The notes: generated by a model not told the origin, from the letters alone. Shown: positions 45,057 through 54,107, numbered from the stretch's first letter. The stretch: 64,000 bases of DNA from Dehalococcoidia bacterium (GCA_015478665.1 JADMII010000010.1:1-64000), one strand, 5' to 3'. A program made the numbers and translations.

Positions 45057-46238
45057 TCACACCTTCGACTGCTCCCGGAGCGCCGAGGTGGCGTCCGCGG
45101 CCTTCTGCTCCTCCTCGTTCGTGTGGCCGAAGGCGCCACCGCAGAAGGCGTCGTAGTCGATCAGCTCCGTCACCTTCGCCGACGGATCGTCGGGCTCGCC
45201 GCAGAGCACGCACTTCGGGTCCTTGCGGATGCGCACCTGGCGGAACTCCATCGCCAGCGCGTCATAAAGCAGCAGCCGCCCGTGCAGCGTCTCGCCGACG
45301 CCAAGGATCAGCTTCAGCGCCTCCGTCGCCTGGATCGTGCCGACGGTGCCGCAGAGCGCGCCGAGCACGCCGGCCTCGGCGCAGCTCGGCACCATGCCTG
45401 GGGGCGGCGGCGACGGGTAGAGACAGCGGTAGCAGCCCTTGTCCGGCAGGTACACCGTCACCTGACCATCGAACAGCAGGATCGAGCCGTCGATGAGCGG
45501 CTTCTTCAGGAAGTAGCAGGCGTCGTTCACCAGGTACCGGGCCGCGAAGTTGTCCGCGCCGTTAATCACGTAGTCGTAGCCGCCGATGATCGCGAGCGCG
45601 TTCTCCGACGTGATCGGCACCTGGTGCGTCGTGACCTCGACGTCCGGGTTGTAGGCGTTGATTGTCTCCTTCGCCGAAAGCGCCTTCGGCTTGCCGATGT
45701 CGTCGTTCTGGTGCAGGATCTGCCGCTGCAGGTTCGAGATGTCGACCGTGTCGAAGTCGACGATGCCGATCCTGCCGATGCCGGCGAGCGCCAGGTACAC
45801 GGCGATCGGCGAGCCGAGGCCGCCGGCGCCGATGATCAGCACGCTCGATTCCATGATCTTGCGCTGCCCGCTCGGCCCCACCTGCGGCATGATGATGTGG
45901 CGCGAGTAGCGGTCGACCTGCTCCGGCGTCAGCGCGCCGATGCGTCGCCGCGGCTGATCGCCGGCGCCGCCCGCCATCGCCGGGATCACCGCCACCTCGT
46001 CGCCGTCCCGCACTTTCGTCGCGATGCCGTCGAGCGAGGTGATCTCCTGCTTGTTGACGTAGATGTTGATGTGCGCCGGGACGGCGTCGCCGGTGCCGAA
46101 GACCAGGCTGTGGAAGCCGGGGAACTGCTTGTCGACGTCCGCCAGCACCTCACGCACGTCGGCGCCCTCCGCCTCGACGTGCTGGCGGTTGCCGGTCATC
46201 TTGCGGAACGGCGTCGGGATGTAGACGGAGACGGGCAT
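45057..46238 (-). CDS. Fusion of a CysO-like sulfur carrier to a MoeB/MoeZ-type E1 adenylyltransferase
   Basis: 393 residues. Residues 1-91 form a ubiquitin-like carrier ending in PAMAGG; residues ~100-390 are an E1-type adenylyltransferase. The latter has the ATP-binding GAGGLGSP, SNLQRQILH, zinc-binding CxxC pairs (CYRC and CVLC) and the active-site cysteine in PSCAEAGVLG. There is no rhodanese domain as in MoeZ. The E1 would adenylate carrier C-termini; the fused carrier's GG is internal, so it may need cleavage or act in cis. ATG 46238 follows AAGGGAGG; an in-frame ATG at 46352 would add 38 low-complexity residues. Confidence 0.88.
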   Translation of the reverse strand: MPVSVYIPTPFRKMTGNRQHVEAEGADVREVLADVDKQFPGFHSLVFGTGDAVPAHINIYVNKQEITSLDGIATKVRDGDEVAVIPAMAGGAGDQPRRRIGALTPEQVDRYSRHIIMPQVGPSGQRKIMESSVLIIGAGGLGSPIAVYLALAGIGRIGIVDFDTVDISNLQRQILHQNDDIGKPKALSAKETINAYNPDVEVTTHQVPITSENALAIIGGYDYVINGADNFAARYLVNDACYFLKKPLIDGSILLFDGQVTVYLPDKGCYRCLYPSPPPPGMVPSCAEAGVLGALCGTVGTIQATEALKLILGVGETLHGRLLLYDALAMEFRQVRIRKDPKCVLCGEPDDPSAKVTELIDYDAFCGGAFGHTNEEEQKAADATSALREQSKV

Positions 46239-46469
46239 GCGTCCTCCCTTCGACGGGCGGCGCTCGCCCTGCCTCGCGGCACGCAAGGCGGCGCGCGACG
46301 CCGGGTCGATGTCTCCCGTGCTGCGGTCGATGTGCAGGTGTCCGTGGTCCATGCTCGTGCTCCAGCTTCCTTCTTCGTTCTTCGTTGTCCGTCTCGTCGT
46401 TCTGTCAGCGCCAGGTCGGACAGGCGCCGCCCGATGCACCTCTCCGCCATCGCATCGTCCCGCTTCCCG

Positions 46470-47417
46470 CTAAAGGCTAACACTCAGGTACCGCTCGCCG
46501 GTATCGGCGAGCACGGTCACCACGCGCTTGCCGCCCCCGAGCTGCGTCGCCACCTGCAGCGCCGCCCAGACGTTCGCACCCGACGAGATGCCGACGAGCA
46601 GGCCCTCCTCCCGCGTCAGCCGCCCGGTCATCGCCGTCGCGTCCTCGTCCTTCACGGCGATGACGTCGTCGTAGGCGTCGCGATTCAACACCCCCGGCAC
46701 GAAGCTTGCGCCGATGCCCTGGATCGCGTGCACGCCCGCCTTGCCGCCGGCGAGCACAGGCGAGCGCGCGGGCTCGACGGCGACCACCTGCACATCCGGG
46801 CACTCGGCCTTCAGCACCTCGCCGACGCCCGTGATCGTGCCGCCCGTGCCGACCCCGGCGACGAAGGCATCGATGCGGCCGGCCGTCGCGCGCAGGATCT
46901 CGCGCGCCGTCGTGCGGCGGTGGATCTCCGGGTTGGCGGCGTTGTTGAACTGCTGCGGCATGAAGAAGGCGCCCTTCTTCTCGCTCATCTCCTGCGCGGC
47001 GAAGACGGCGCCGCTCATCCCCTCGATCGCCGGCGTCAGGATCAGCTGGGCGCCGAAGCGCGTCAGCAGCCGCCGGCGCTCGACGCTCATATCCTCCGGC
47101 ATCGTCAGCACGAGCTTGTAGCCCTTCACCGCCGCCACCATCGCCAGCCCGATGCCCGTGTTGCCGGACGTCGGCTCGACGATCGTGTCGCCCGGCTTCA
47201 GTTGGCCTGCCTGCTCGGCAGCCTCGATCATCGACAGGGCGATCCGGTCCTTCACGCTGCCGCCCGGGTTCAGCGACTCCATCTTCCCCAGCACCTCGGC
47301 CGCGCCCGGCGGCACGACGCGGTTCAGCCGCACGAGCGGCGTCTGCCCGATCAGGTCGAGCACGCTGTCGGCGATGCCGGCCTCGCGCACCGGCGCGCTC
47401 TTCGCTTCAGATGACAT
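46470..47417 (-). CDS. cysK: Cysteine synthase A (O-acetylserine sulfhydrylase)
   Basis: 315-aa PLP enzyme that makes cysteine from O-acetylserine and sulfide. The PLP lysine is in GGSVKDRIA, with the SGNTG loop and GTGGTITG following. It overlaps the Rrf2 regulator gene by 11 bases, so the two are translated together. Its presence beside cysM gives the organism two routes to cysteine: free sulfide and carrier-bound sulfur. Confidence 0.94.
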   Translation of the reverse strand: MSSEAKSAPVREAGIADSVLDLIGQTPLVRLNRVVPPGAAEVLGKMESLNPGGSVKDRIALSMIEAAEQAGQLKPGDTIVEPTSGNTGIGLAMVAAVKGYKLVLTMPEDMSVERRRLLTRFGAQLILTPAIEGMSGAVFAAQEMSEKKGAFFMPQQFNNAANPEIHRRTTAREILRATAGRIDAFVAGVGTGGTITGVGEVLKAECPDVQVVAVEPARSPVLAGGKAGVHAIQGIGASFVPGVLNRDAYDDVIAVKDEDATAMTGRLTREEGLLVGISSGANVWAALQVATQLGGGKRVVTVLADTGERYLSVSL

Positions 47418-47835
47418 AGCGGCCTCCCGCCCGGTCGTACTCCATCTCGCGCTGCGCGAGGTCGGCGATCGTCACGCCGTCGAGGATGTGCTGCGTCGCT
47501 GTCTCGACCTGGTGCCACACCTCGTGCGCAGCCCGGCACTGGTACCCCTCGTCGTGCAGGTGCGAGACCGGCGAGAGCGAGCCCTCCAGGGCGCGGATGA
47601 CATCGCTCAGGCGGACCTCCTCGGGCGGCAGGACGAGTGCATGGCCGCCCTGCGGGCCGCGGACGCTGCGGATGAAGCCGGCCTTGCGCAGCGTCGTCAG
47701 CAGCTGGTCCAGGTACGGCTCCGGGACGCGCTGACGGGCCGCGATCTCGGCGCTCTGCAGCGGCCCCTCGCCGTAGTGGTGCGAGAGCTCGATGAGCGCG
47801 CGGACGCCGTAATCGCCCTTCGTCGAGATGCGCAT
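47407..47835 (-). CDS. Rrf2-family transcriptional regulator (CymR-like)
   Basis: 142 residues with the N-terminal winged helix MRISTKGDYGVRALIEL and the QSAEIAARQRVPEPYLDQLL recognition region. It has only one cysteine (EGYQCRA), not the three that hold the 2Fe-2S cluster in IscR, so it resembles CymR, the cysteine-synthesis repressor that acts together with CysK in Firmicutes. The overlap with cysK supports that role (inference). ATG 47835 matches the family start; an ATG two codons upstream is possible. Confidence 0.88.
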   Translation of the reverse strand: MRISTKGDYGVRALIELSHHYGEGPLQSAEIAARQRVPEPYLDQLLTTLRKAGFIRSVRGPQGGHALVLPPEEVRLSDVIRALEGSLSPVSHLHDEGYQCRAAHEVWHQVETATQHILDGVTIADLAQREMEYDRAGGRYVI

Positions 47836-48045
47836 GGTCAACCTGCGGAGATGGTTCCGGCTAAAGTCTACCGATTACATCAACAATATAGATCAGCGGT
47901 GCCGGCGGGTGCAACGGGAACCTGCAGCCCGGCTTCTCGCGCCACCGTCCCCGACCGCCGATCCGTGGTCGGCGCGCACCCGGCGTATCGGCGGACGTCG
48001 CGACAGGAGGCGGACATCGCGCGGACCGCGGCGGCGGGGCGCACG
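47836..48045. other. Leader and promoter region of the cysteine operon
   Basis: The stretch 47850-47895 is AT-rich for this genome. A TATATT -10 candidate lies at 47890-47885 (minus strand) with a weak TGCACC at 17 bases, giving a transcript start near 47878. TAGACT occurs at 47870-47865. No riboswitch or convincing palindrome was recognised. Confidence 0.35.
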
Positions 48046-49137
48046 CTACGCCCAGCCCATCTCCCGCTCGATCGCCTCGAACTCCGCCGGCACGCGATGG
48101 ATCGCCGGCTCCGCACGCAGCGCCGTCTCCGGGTCTTTCAGGCCGCTGCCCGTGATGACGCAGACGACGACCTGGCCGGCGAAGGACTCGCCCGCCGCCG
48201 CGCGCTTGAGCATCCCCGCCACACAGGCCGCGGACGCCGGCTCGCAGAAGATGCCCTCTTCGCGCGCCAGCCTGTCGTACGCCGACAGGATCTCGTCGTC
48301 CGTGACGGCGCCGATGCCGCCGCCGGACGCGTCGCGCGCTTCGACGGCGCTGGTCCACGACGCGGGGTTGCCGATGCGGATCGCCGACGCGACGGTCTGC
48401 GGGTCGGCGACCGGCTCGCCGGAGACGAGCGGCGCCGCACCCGCCGCCTGGAACCCGAGCATCCGCGGCCGCCGTGTCGTACGCTCCAGTCGCTGGTACT
48501 CGATAAAGCCGCGCCAGTAGGCCGTGATGTTGCCGGCGTTGCCGACGGGGATCGCCAGCACATCCGGCGCCTCACCGAGCGCGTCGGCGATCTCGAACGC
48601 CGCCGTCTTCTGTCCTTCGATGCGGAACGGGTTCACCGAGTTGACGAGGGCGATCGGATGCCGCGACGTGATCGCGCGCGCCATGCCGAGCGCCACATCG
48701 AAGTTCCCGTCGACGGCGATGATCTCGGCGCCGTGCACGCTCCCCTGCGCCAGCTTCCCGCGCGCGATCTTGCCGTCGGGGACGATCACGTACACGCCGA
48801 GCCCGTAGCGCGCGCCGTACGCGGCGGCCGATGCGCTCGTGTTCCCGGTCGATGCGCACATCAGCGCCGTGGCGCCGTCTCCGATCGCCTTCGCGACGGC
48901 CACCACCATGCCGCGGTCCTTGAACGAGCCCGTCGGGTTGCAGCTCTCGAGCTTGAAGTAGAGCTCGGCGCAGCCGACGTCGCGCTCGATCGAGGTCGAC
49001 CGGACGAGCGGCGTGTCGCCCTCGCCGAGCGAGATCAGCGGCATGTCCGGCGTCAGCGGCAGATGCTCGCCGTAGCGGCGCAGCACGCCGCGCGCCAGCG
49101 CGTCGCCGTGCACCCGGGCGGCGATGTCGACGTTCAT
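48046..49137 (-). CDS. thrC: Threonine synthase
   Basis: 363-aa PLP enzyme converting O-phosphohomoserine to threonine. The PLP lysine is in NPTGSFKDRG, with STGNTSASAAAYGARYG and the PVGNAGNITAYWRGF block typical of the shorter bacterial form. ATG 49137 overlaps the stop of the coiled-coil gene (ATGA). Homoserine dehydrogenase is two genes upstream in the same chain; homoserine kinase (thrB) is not present. Confidence 0.95.
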   Translation of the reverse strand: MNVDIAARVHGDALARGVLRRYGEHLPLTPDMPLISLGEGDTPLVRSTSIERDVGCAELYFKLESCNPTGSFKDRGMVVAVAKAIGDGATALMCASTGNTSASAAAYGARYGLGVYVIVPDGKIARGKLAQGSVHGAEIIAVDGNFDVALGMARAITSRHPIALVNSVNPFRIEGQKTAAFEIADALGEAPDVLAIPVGNAGNITAYWRGFIEYQRLERTTRRPRMLGFQAAGAAPLVSGEPVADPQTVASAIRIGNPASWTSAVEARDASGGGIGAVTDDEILSAYDRLAREEGIFCEPASAACVAGMLKRAAAGESFAGQVVVCVITGSGLKDPETALRAEPAIHRVPAEFEAIEREMGWA

Positions 49138-50159
49138 TCTTCGCTGTTCTTCAGGAAGTTCGACTGCGTCCGCAGCTCTTTCACGTCGCGGTCCAACTCT
49201 TCGATGCGCCGCCGCTTCATCCGCTCCAGCATGACGTTGAGCTTCAGCACCTGCTCCGTCAGTGTCCGCCGATAGTCGAGCGTCGTGGCGTGGACGTGGT
49301 CCAGGCGCGCCTCCATCGCCTTCAGCCGGGCATCGATGTGCTGCGTGCTCTCCTCCTGCCGCTCGAGGCGTGTCCGCGTGTCCTGCAGCGACTCCTCGGC
49401 GTGCGACGTGCGGTCTTCGAGCCGCTGCCGTTCCGCCCGCAGTAACTCCACGCGCTCGGAGAGCAGCGGCAGCGCGCGATACTCCTCCTGCTGGGCGTGA
49501 ACCTCGGTCTCCAGCCGCGCGGCCACGTCCTGGGCCAGGCGCACGCGCTCGGCGAGCACGTCGTCCTCGCGGCGCAAGCCGCGGATCGCCGCCTCCAGCT
49601 CGCTGTGCACTTGATCCAGCCGCACCATCGCCTCGAGGCTGCGCGCCGCCTTGCTCTCCGCGCCCTCGAGGCGCTGGTTCAGCGACTGGTACTGCACGTG
49701 CGTCCGCGAGATGTCCTCGTGCGTGCGGCGGCTCGCCTCGTCGACGCCCACCTGCCGTTCGAGCATCCCCTCCGCGCGCCGTTCGAGATCCTGCACGCGC
49801 TTGAACAGGTCGTTCTTCTCGCTCTGGTCGCGGCCACGCTCCTCGCCGCCCTGCCGCTCGAGCATCTCGAACTTCGTGTCGATCAGCACCTCGGCGTCCT
49901 GGATGCGGTCGAGCAGCCCGGAGACCTGACGCAGCTGGTCCTGCATCGTCGGCAGCGACAGCGTCTTCGACGCCATCTCGCGCAGCTTGTTCTCCGCCAC
50001 GCGCACCGTCTCGTTGACGTCGCCGACCGCCGCCTGGAGCTGGTCGTTCTGCTGCTGCAGGCGGCTCAGTTGCGTCTTCAGCTGCACCACCTGGTCGTGC
50101 AGCCAGCTCATCGCATCGACGCCCGCCCGCGGCTCCGCCGGCTGCTCCTGCATCGTCAT
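49134..50159 (-). CDS. Coiled-coil protein of unknown function
   Basis: 341 residues, nearly all predicted coiled coil from about residue 12 to the end (heptads rich in Leu, Gln, Glu, Arg; VVQLKTQLSRLQQQNDQLQA near the start). There is no signal peptide or membrane segment and no recognised family. It is wedged between hom and thrC with 4-base overlaps on both sides, so its production is tied to the threonine pathway enzymes. A scaffolding or structural role is conceivable but unsupported. Confidence 0.75.
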   Translation of the reverse strand: MTMQEQPAEPRAGVDAMSWLHDQVVQLKTQLSRLQQQNDQLQAAVGDVNETVRVAENKLREMASKTLSLPTMQDQLRQVSGLLDRIQDAEVLIDTKFEMLERQGGEERGRDQSEKNDLFKRVQDLERRAEGMLERQVGVDEASRRTHEDISRTHVQYQSLNQRLEGAESKAARSLEAMVRLDQVHSELEAAIRGLRREDDVLAERVRLAQDVAARLETEVHAQQEEYRALPLLSERVELLRAERQRLEDRTSHAEESLQDTRTRLERQEESTQHIDARLKAMEARLDHVHATTLDYRRTLTEQVLKLNVMLERMKRRRIEELDRDVKELRTQSNFLKNSEE

Positions 50160-51463
50160 CCGTGCACCCTCACGATCTGCGCAACTCCGCCGACGCCGGG
50201 GAGCGCCGCGATCGCATCGAGCGCCATCCGCATCGATGACTCGCGCGCCTCGTGCGTCATGATCACGATCTCGGCGCCGCCGTCCTCGCCCGCTTCCTTC
50301 TGGATCAGCGAAGCGATGCTGATCCCGGCCTCCGCCAGCGCGCCGGCGATCGTCGCCAGCACGCCCGGCCGGTCGGCGACGCCGATGCGCAGGTAGTAGC
50401 GTGAGGTGATCTCGCCGGCCGGCATCAGGGCGACGCCGGCTTCACGCCGGAAGGAGTGCGGCCAGTACACCTGGTTGCTGATGCTCACCGCCGCGTCGAG
50501 CGCGTCGGCGACGACGGCGGACGTCGTCGGCAGCGAGCCGGCGCCCGGGCCCTGGAAGAGCACACGACTCATCAGGTCGCCCTCGATCTGCACGGCGTTC
50601 AGCACGCCGTCGACGTTCGCCAGCAGCTCGCCTTCGGCGACGAACGCCGGGTGCACCCGCAGCTGCACGCAGCCGTCCTGCTTCCGGGAGATCGCCAGCA
50701 GCTTGATCGCGTACCCCAGCTCGCGCGCGTACGCGAAGTCGCGCGGATCCAGCCGCGTGATCCCCTCGCGATACACGTCCTCCGGGCGCGCGTCGATGTG
50801 AAACGCGAGCGCCGCCAGGATCGCCAGCTTGTACGCCGCGTCGATGCCCTCGACGTCGTTCGTCGGGTCCGGCTCGGCGTACCCGAGCCGCTGGGCTTCG
50901 GCGAGCGCGTCAGCGAAGGCAACCGTGCCATCGCGCATCGCCGTCAGGATGTAGTTCGTCGTACCGTTGATGATCGCCGTCACCGAGACGATGTCGTTCG
51001 CCAGCAGGTCGCGCTTGAGTGGCGCGATGATCGGGATGCCACCGCCGACGCTCGCCTCGTAGAGCAGGTCGACGTCGTGCTCGCGGGCCAGCGCCAGCAG
51101 CTCACCGCCGTGCTTCGCCATCACTTCCTTGTTGCCGGTAACGACGAACTTCCCCGCCCGCAGCGCCTCGCGCAGATAGCCGTACGCCGGCTGCTCGCCG
51201 CCGATGACTTCAATCACGAGCTCGATCTCCGGGTCCGCAAGCAGCGCCGAAGCGTCCGTCGTGAGCAGCGATGGGTCGATCTCGCACGCGCGCGGTTTGG
51301 CGACGTCGCGAACCAGCACGCGCCGCAGTTCCAGTGGGTAGCCGATCTGGCGCGCGTAGACGTCGGCCTTCTCCTGGAGGATGCGGGCGACGCCGCTGCC
51401 GACGACGCCGAGGCCCATCAGGCCGATGCCGATCGCCCGCCGGTCACGGCGCATTGCCGCCAC
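50156..51463 (-). CDS. hom: Homoserine dehydrogenase with ACT domain
   Basis: 435 residues. It reduces aspartate semialdehyde to homoserine. The NAD(P)-binding GLMGLGVVGSGVA is near residues 14-26, the catalytic core shows GNKEVMAKHGGELLALA and NGTTNYIL, and a C-terminal ACT domain (about 355-432) suggests feedback control by threonine. Its 5' end overlaps the upstream peptidylprolyl isomerase gene by 20 bases; an in-frame ATG three codons in (MRRDRR) is an alternative start. Confidence 0.95.
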   Translation of the reverse strand: MAAMRRDRRAIGIGLMGLGVVGSGVARILQEKADVYARQIGYPLELRRVLVRDVAKPRACEIDPSLLTTDASALLADPEIELVIEVIGGEQPAYGYLREALRAGKFVVTGNKEVMAKHGGELLALAREHDVDLLYEASVGGGIPIIAPLKRDLLANDIVSVTAIINGTTNYILTAMRDGTVAFADALAEAQRLGYAEPDPTNDVEGIDAAYKLAILAALAFHIDARPEDVYREGITRLDPRDFAYARELGYAIKLLAISRKQDGCVQLRVHPAFVAEGELLANVDGVLNAVQIEGDLMSRVLFQGPGAGSLPTTSAVVADALDAAVSISNQVYWPHSFRREAGVALMPAGEITSRYYLRIGVADRPGVLATIAGALAEAGISIASLIQKEAGEDGGAEIVIMTHEARESSMRMALDAIAALPGVGGVAQIVRVHG

Positions 51464-52706
51464 CCGGCGCCACCGGCGCGCTGGGCGCGACCGGGCTCGT
51501 GACGCCCGCGGTCGGCTGACCGTTTGGCGTCGGCTGCCCCGCCGCTGCCGGCGTACCCGCCGCCGGCGTGCCCGAAGCGCCCGGTGTCGTCGCCGGCGCC
51601 ACGGGCGCCACCACGGTCGGCACGGCCGTCGGCGGTGGCAGCGAGTTGAGTACGGAGATGATCGCCTTGGTCTGCGACGTCTGGTCGTTCGTCCAGCGGT
51701 CGGTGATCGTCATCTTCGCGCGCATGTCATCGAGCCACTGGTTGTAGCGGCGCTGCGCAGCGGCCGGCTTCTGCTGGGCCGTGAACGGCTTGTCCGCGCG
51801 GTCAGCGACGCGCACGACGTAGTACGTCTCACTGCCGCTTGGTCCGGATGTGATGACGTCGCTCGTCTGACCGACGGGCGCCGAGAACGCGAAGCCGCTG
51901 TAGGCCGTGCTCACGTCGCCCTCGGGCGCGTAGTCGTGGGTGCCGCCGTCCGTGGCCTTGTCTGGATCCGTCGAGAGGTCCTTCGCGACCGTCGCCCAGG
52001 CCTCGCCGCCCTTTACCCGCGCCAGCGCCTTGTCGGCGGCGTCCTTCGTGTTCAGTTGGATCACGTCGAGCTTCGCCTGTGGCACCGTCGCCGGCAACTC
52101 GTTCTGGAACTTCGCCTGCAGCTTCGTCTTGATCACGTCGGCCAGCACGATGCGGCGGTATGCCGACTCGCTCAGCCCGGACCTCTGCAGGGCGCCGCGG
52201 AACGCCGCGGCGAAGGCCTCCTTGCCGGCGTTCGTCGCGACGCCGATCTTGGCATCGAGCGCCGTATTCAGCTCCTGGTCGCTGACCTTGATCCCCTGGT
52301 CGCTCGGCCCGCGCGAGACGAGCGTGATCTCCGTCAGCAGTTCTTCGTACGCCGTCAACGGCACCGTCTGCACCGCGGACGAAGACTGGATCACGGTCGG
52401 GTTCTGCTGGATGTCGTACGCCATGCGCTGCTTCATCGCCGTGTAGCTGACGGTGATGCCGTCGGCGCCGAGCACCGTGCGATACCGAGGCTTGATGACG
52501 GTGTCGTAGTAGCCGAAGGCAATGAAGCCAAGCGCGACCAGCAGCACCAGGACGGCGGCGCCGACGAGCAGCAGCCGCGACGAGCGCTCGCCGTCCATGG
52601 CGAGCAGGTCGTTCAGCCCCGGCCGCCTGTGAGCTGCCGGCGCCCGGTGCGACCCGGCCCGCGGCTTGGCATCGCCAGAGCGGCCGCGCTTACTTTCGCC
52701 GGTCAT
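51444..52706 (-). CDS. SurA/PrsA-like peptidylprolyl isomerase, membrane-anchored
   Basis: 420 residues. A ~45-residue basic cytoplasmic stretch precedes one membrane helix (about 46-68), so the rest faces outside. A SurA-N-like helical region is followed by a parvulin domain (about 225-325; KGGEAWATVAKDLSTDP, YYVVRVADR) and a ~70-residue Pro/Ala/Thr-rich tail. It should assist folding of exported proteins. It lies 62 bases after rpsR and overlaps hom. Confidence 0.85.
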   Translation of the reverse strand: MTGESKRGRSGDAKPRAGSHRAPAAHRRPGLNDLLAMDGERSSRLLLVGAAVLVLLVALGFIAFGYYDTVIKPRYRTVLGADGITVSYTAMKQRMAYDIQQNPTVIQSSSAVQTVPLTAYEELLTEITLVSRGPSDQGIKVSDQELNTALDAKIGVATNAGKEAFAAAFRGALQRSGLSESAYRRIVLADVIKTKLQAKFQNELPATVPQAKLDVIQLNTKDAADKALARVKGGEAWATVAKDLSTDPDKATDGGTHDYAPEGDVSTAYSGFAFSAPVGQTSDVITSGPSGSETYYVVRVADRADKPFTAQQKPAAAQRRYNQWLDDMRAKMTITDRWTNDQTSQTKAIISVLNSLPPPTAVPTVVAPVAPATTPGASGTPAAGTPAAAGQPTPNGQPTAGVTSPVAPSAPVAPGGGNAP

Positions 52707-52768
52707 CGTTCACCACCCCGCCAAGGCCCGGCCGGCCGTGGCCACCCTCGTCCAGCCCGTTGCACCCG

Positions 52769-53164
52769 CTAGCCGCGCGCCGGGAAGACGCTGCTGACGC
52801 GAATGTGATCCGCCGTGTACGGCAGCAGCGCGAGGTGGCGCGCCCGCTTGATGGCGATCGTCAGGCGCCGCTGATGCCGTGCGCACGTACCGGTCTTGCG
52901 CCGCGGCTCGATCTTGCCGCGATCCGAGATGAAGCGTCGCAGCTTCATCGGCTCCTTGTAGTCGATGTGCTCGATCTTGTCGACGCAGAAGGCGCAGACC
53001 TTCTTGCGTGAGCCGAAGCGGCCACGGCCGCCGCCGCCCGGCCGACGCCCCGGTCCGCCCGCGGGTCGCTCCTCGGTCCGGCCTTCGGGCCGGGACGGCG
53101 CACCCCCGCTCGTGGGCGCCGCCGGAGCAGCTGAGTCGCCGCTCTCGCTCGTGTCAGTCGTCAA
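52769..53164 (-). CDS. rpsR: 30S ribosomal protein S18
   Basis: 131 residues. The C-terminal ~75 residues are classical S18 ([20 protein letters not shown]...HLALLPYT), with zinc-ligand cysteines in CAFC and TCARH (the C+ type). An N-terminal ~48-residue extension rich in Gly, Pro, Arg and Ser is added and likely disordered. Third gene of rpsF-ssb-rpsR; rplI is not in this cluster. Confidence 0.95.
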   Translation of the reverse strand: MTTDTSESGDSAAPAAPTSGGAPSRPEGRTEERPAGGPGRRPGGGGRGRFGSRKKVCAFCVDKIEHIDYKEPMKLRRFISDRGKIEPRRKTGTCARHQRRLTIAIKRARHLALLPYTADHIRVSSVFPARG

Positions 53165-53223
53165 CGTCGCGTGCTCCTTCTGTCATGCCGGCTTCGTCGG
53201 GCGCCGGCAACTCTCTTCACCTC

Positions 53224-53664
53224 TTACTCGAACGGCAGATCGTCGGGGTCGACGTGGCTCGCCGGCCCGCTCGCCGCCGGCGCCGCATCCTCGTAGGCCT
53301 CCATGCGCGCGGCACCGCCGCCGCGGCCGCCCGGCCCGCTGCCGAGGAAGAGCACGGTCTGCGCCACGACCTCGGTCTTGTAGTGCTTCTGGCCGTCCTG
53401 GCCCTCCCACGAGCGCGTCTGCAACCGCCCCTCGACGTAGGCCTGGCGGCCCTTCTGCAGAAACTGGCTGCAGAGCTCCGCGAGCTTCGTCCACGTGACG
53501 ACATCGAACCAGTCCGTCTCCTCGCGCCGCTCGCCGTCGGCGCCGGTGAAGTTCCGGTTCACGGCGAGCGAGAACGTCGTCACCGCACTCCCGTTCGCGG
53601 TGTATCGCATCTCCGGATCCTTCCCCACGTTGCCGATGAGCATGACCTTGTTCAACCCCGCCAT
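53224..53664 (-). CDS. ssb: Single-stranded DNA-binding protein
   Basis: 146-aa OB-fold protein. N-terminal MAGLNKVMLIGNVGKDPEMR and the WFDVVTWTKLAELCSQFLQKG block are typical. A Gly-rich linker leads to the acidic tip DDLPFE, the interaction site for replication and repair partners. ATG 53664 follows GAGGGAG. It sits between rpsF and rpsR, the usual bacterial order. Confidence 0.95.
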   Translation of the reverse strand: MAGLNKVMLIGNVGKDPEMRYTANGSAVTTFSLAVNRNFTGADGERREETDWFDVVTWTKLAELCSQFLQKGRQAYVEGRLQTRSWEGQDGQKHYKTEVVAQTVLFLGSGPGGRGGGAARMEAYEDAAPAASGPASHVDPDDLPFE

Positions 53665-53705
53665 CTGAACTCCCTCTCGTTGATCTGCGGGTGCCCTGGT
53701 CTCGC

Positions 53706-53996
53706 CTACGCCTCGTCGGTGCGGATCAGCAGGTGTCGCACGATGTCGTCCGAAATCGCGAAGCCGCTCTCGAGCTCGTGCGCGCGCAGCGGGTCGAGGC
53801 GGATCTGCGTCAGCACGTAGTTGCCCTCGCTGTGCCGGCTGATCGGGTACGCGAGCTTGCGGCGGCCCCATGGCGTCACCTCGACGACCTCGCCGCCGCG
53901 CCCCGTCACCGCCGCCGTCACCCGTTCGATCGCCGCCGGCACGTCCTCCTCGGCGATGTCCGCGTTCATGACGACGACAAGTTCGTACTCGTGCAA
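53706..53996 (-). CDS. rpsF: 30S ribosomal protein S6 (TTG start)
   Basis: 96 residues. The start is TTG 53996 (HEYELVVVMN), because GGGAGGT lies just upstream (54007-54001) and the S6 fold begins exactly there. Blocks TPWGRRKLAYPISRHSEGNYVL and RHLLIRTDEA are typical. A strong promoter and a leader hairpin precede it. Confidence 0.93.
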   Translation of the reverse strand: MHEYELVVVMNADIAEEDVPAAIERVTAAVTGRGGEVVEVTPWGRRKLAYPISRHSEGNYVLTQIRLDPLRAHELESGFAISDDIVRHLLIRTDEA

Positions 53997-54019
53997 TCTC
54001 ACCTCCCGGCGCTGCATCC

Positions 54020-54064
54020 AAAAGAAACGGCCCGCGCTCTCCGCATGTCGAGCGGAGGCCGGGC
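54020..54064 (-). promoter_or_regulatory. Hairpin with U-tract in the rpsF leader (attenuator-like)
   Basis: Minus strand: GCCCG (54064-54060) pairs with CGGGC (54034-54030), and CTCCGC (57-52) with GCGGAG (44-39), around a 7-base loop. TTTCTTTT follows at 54027-54020, just before the rpsF ribosome binding site. It lies inside the transcript, between promoter and start codon, so it could attenuate transcription or serve as an S6:S18 feedback site. Confidence 0.5.
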
Positions 54065-54107
54065 TCTCGATCTCGATTGGGGCCATCGAACATTCGACAG
54101 CGGAACA

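Noticed and set aside
46239-46352. N-terminal extension of the CysO::E1 fusion from ATG 46352
   Set aside because: The added residues are low-complexity, the sulfur-carrier fold begins at 46238, and that ATG has its own AAGGGAGG site.
45123-47414. 763-codon open frame on the plus strand across the sulfur operon
   Set aside because: Antisense to the CysO::E1 fusion and cysK; no domain features, typical Arg/Asp/His shadow composition.
47836-48045. Possible SAM- or cysteine-related riboswitch before the Rrf2-cysK operon
   Set aside because: The predicted leader is only about 43 bases and no conserved riboswitch core was recognised; a covariance-model scan would settle it.
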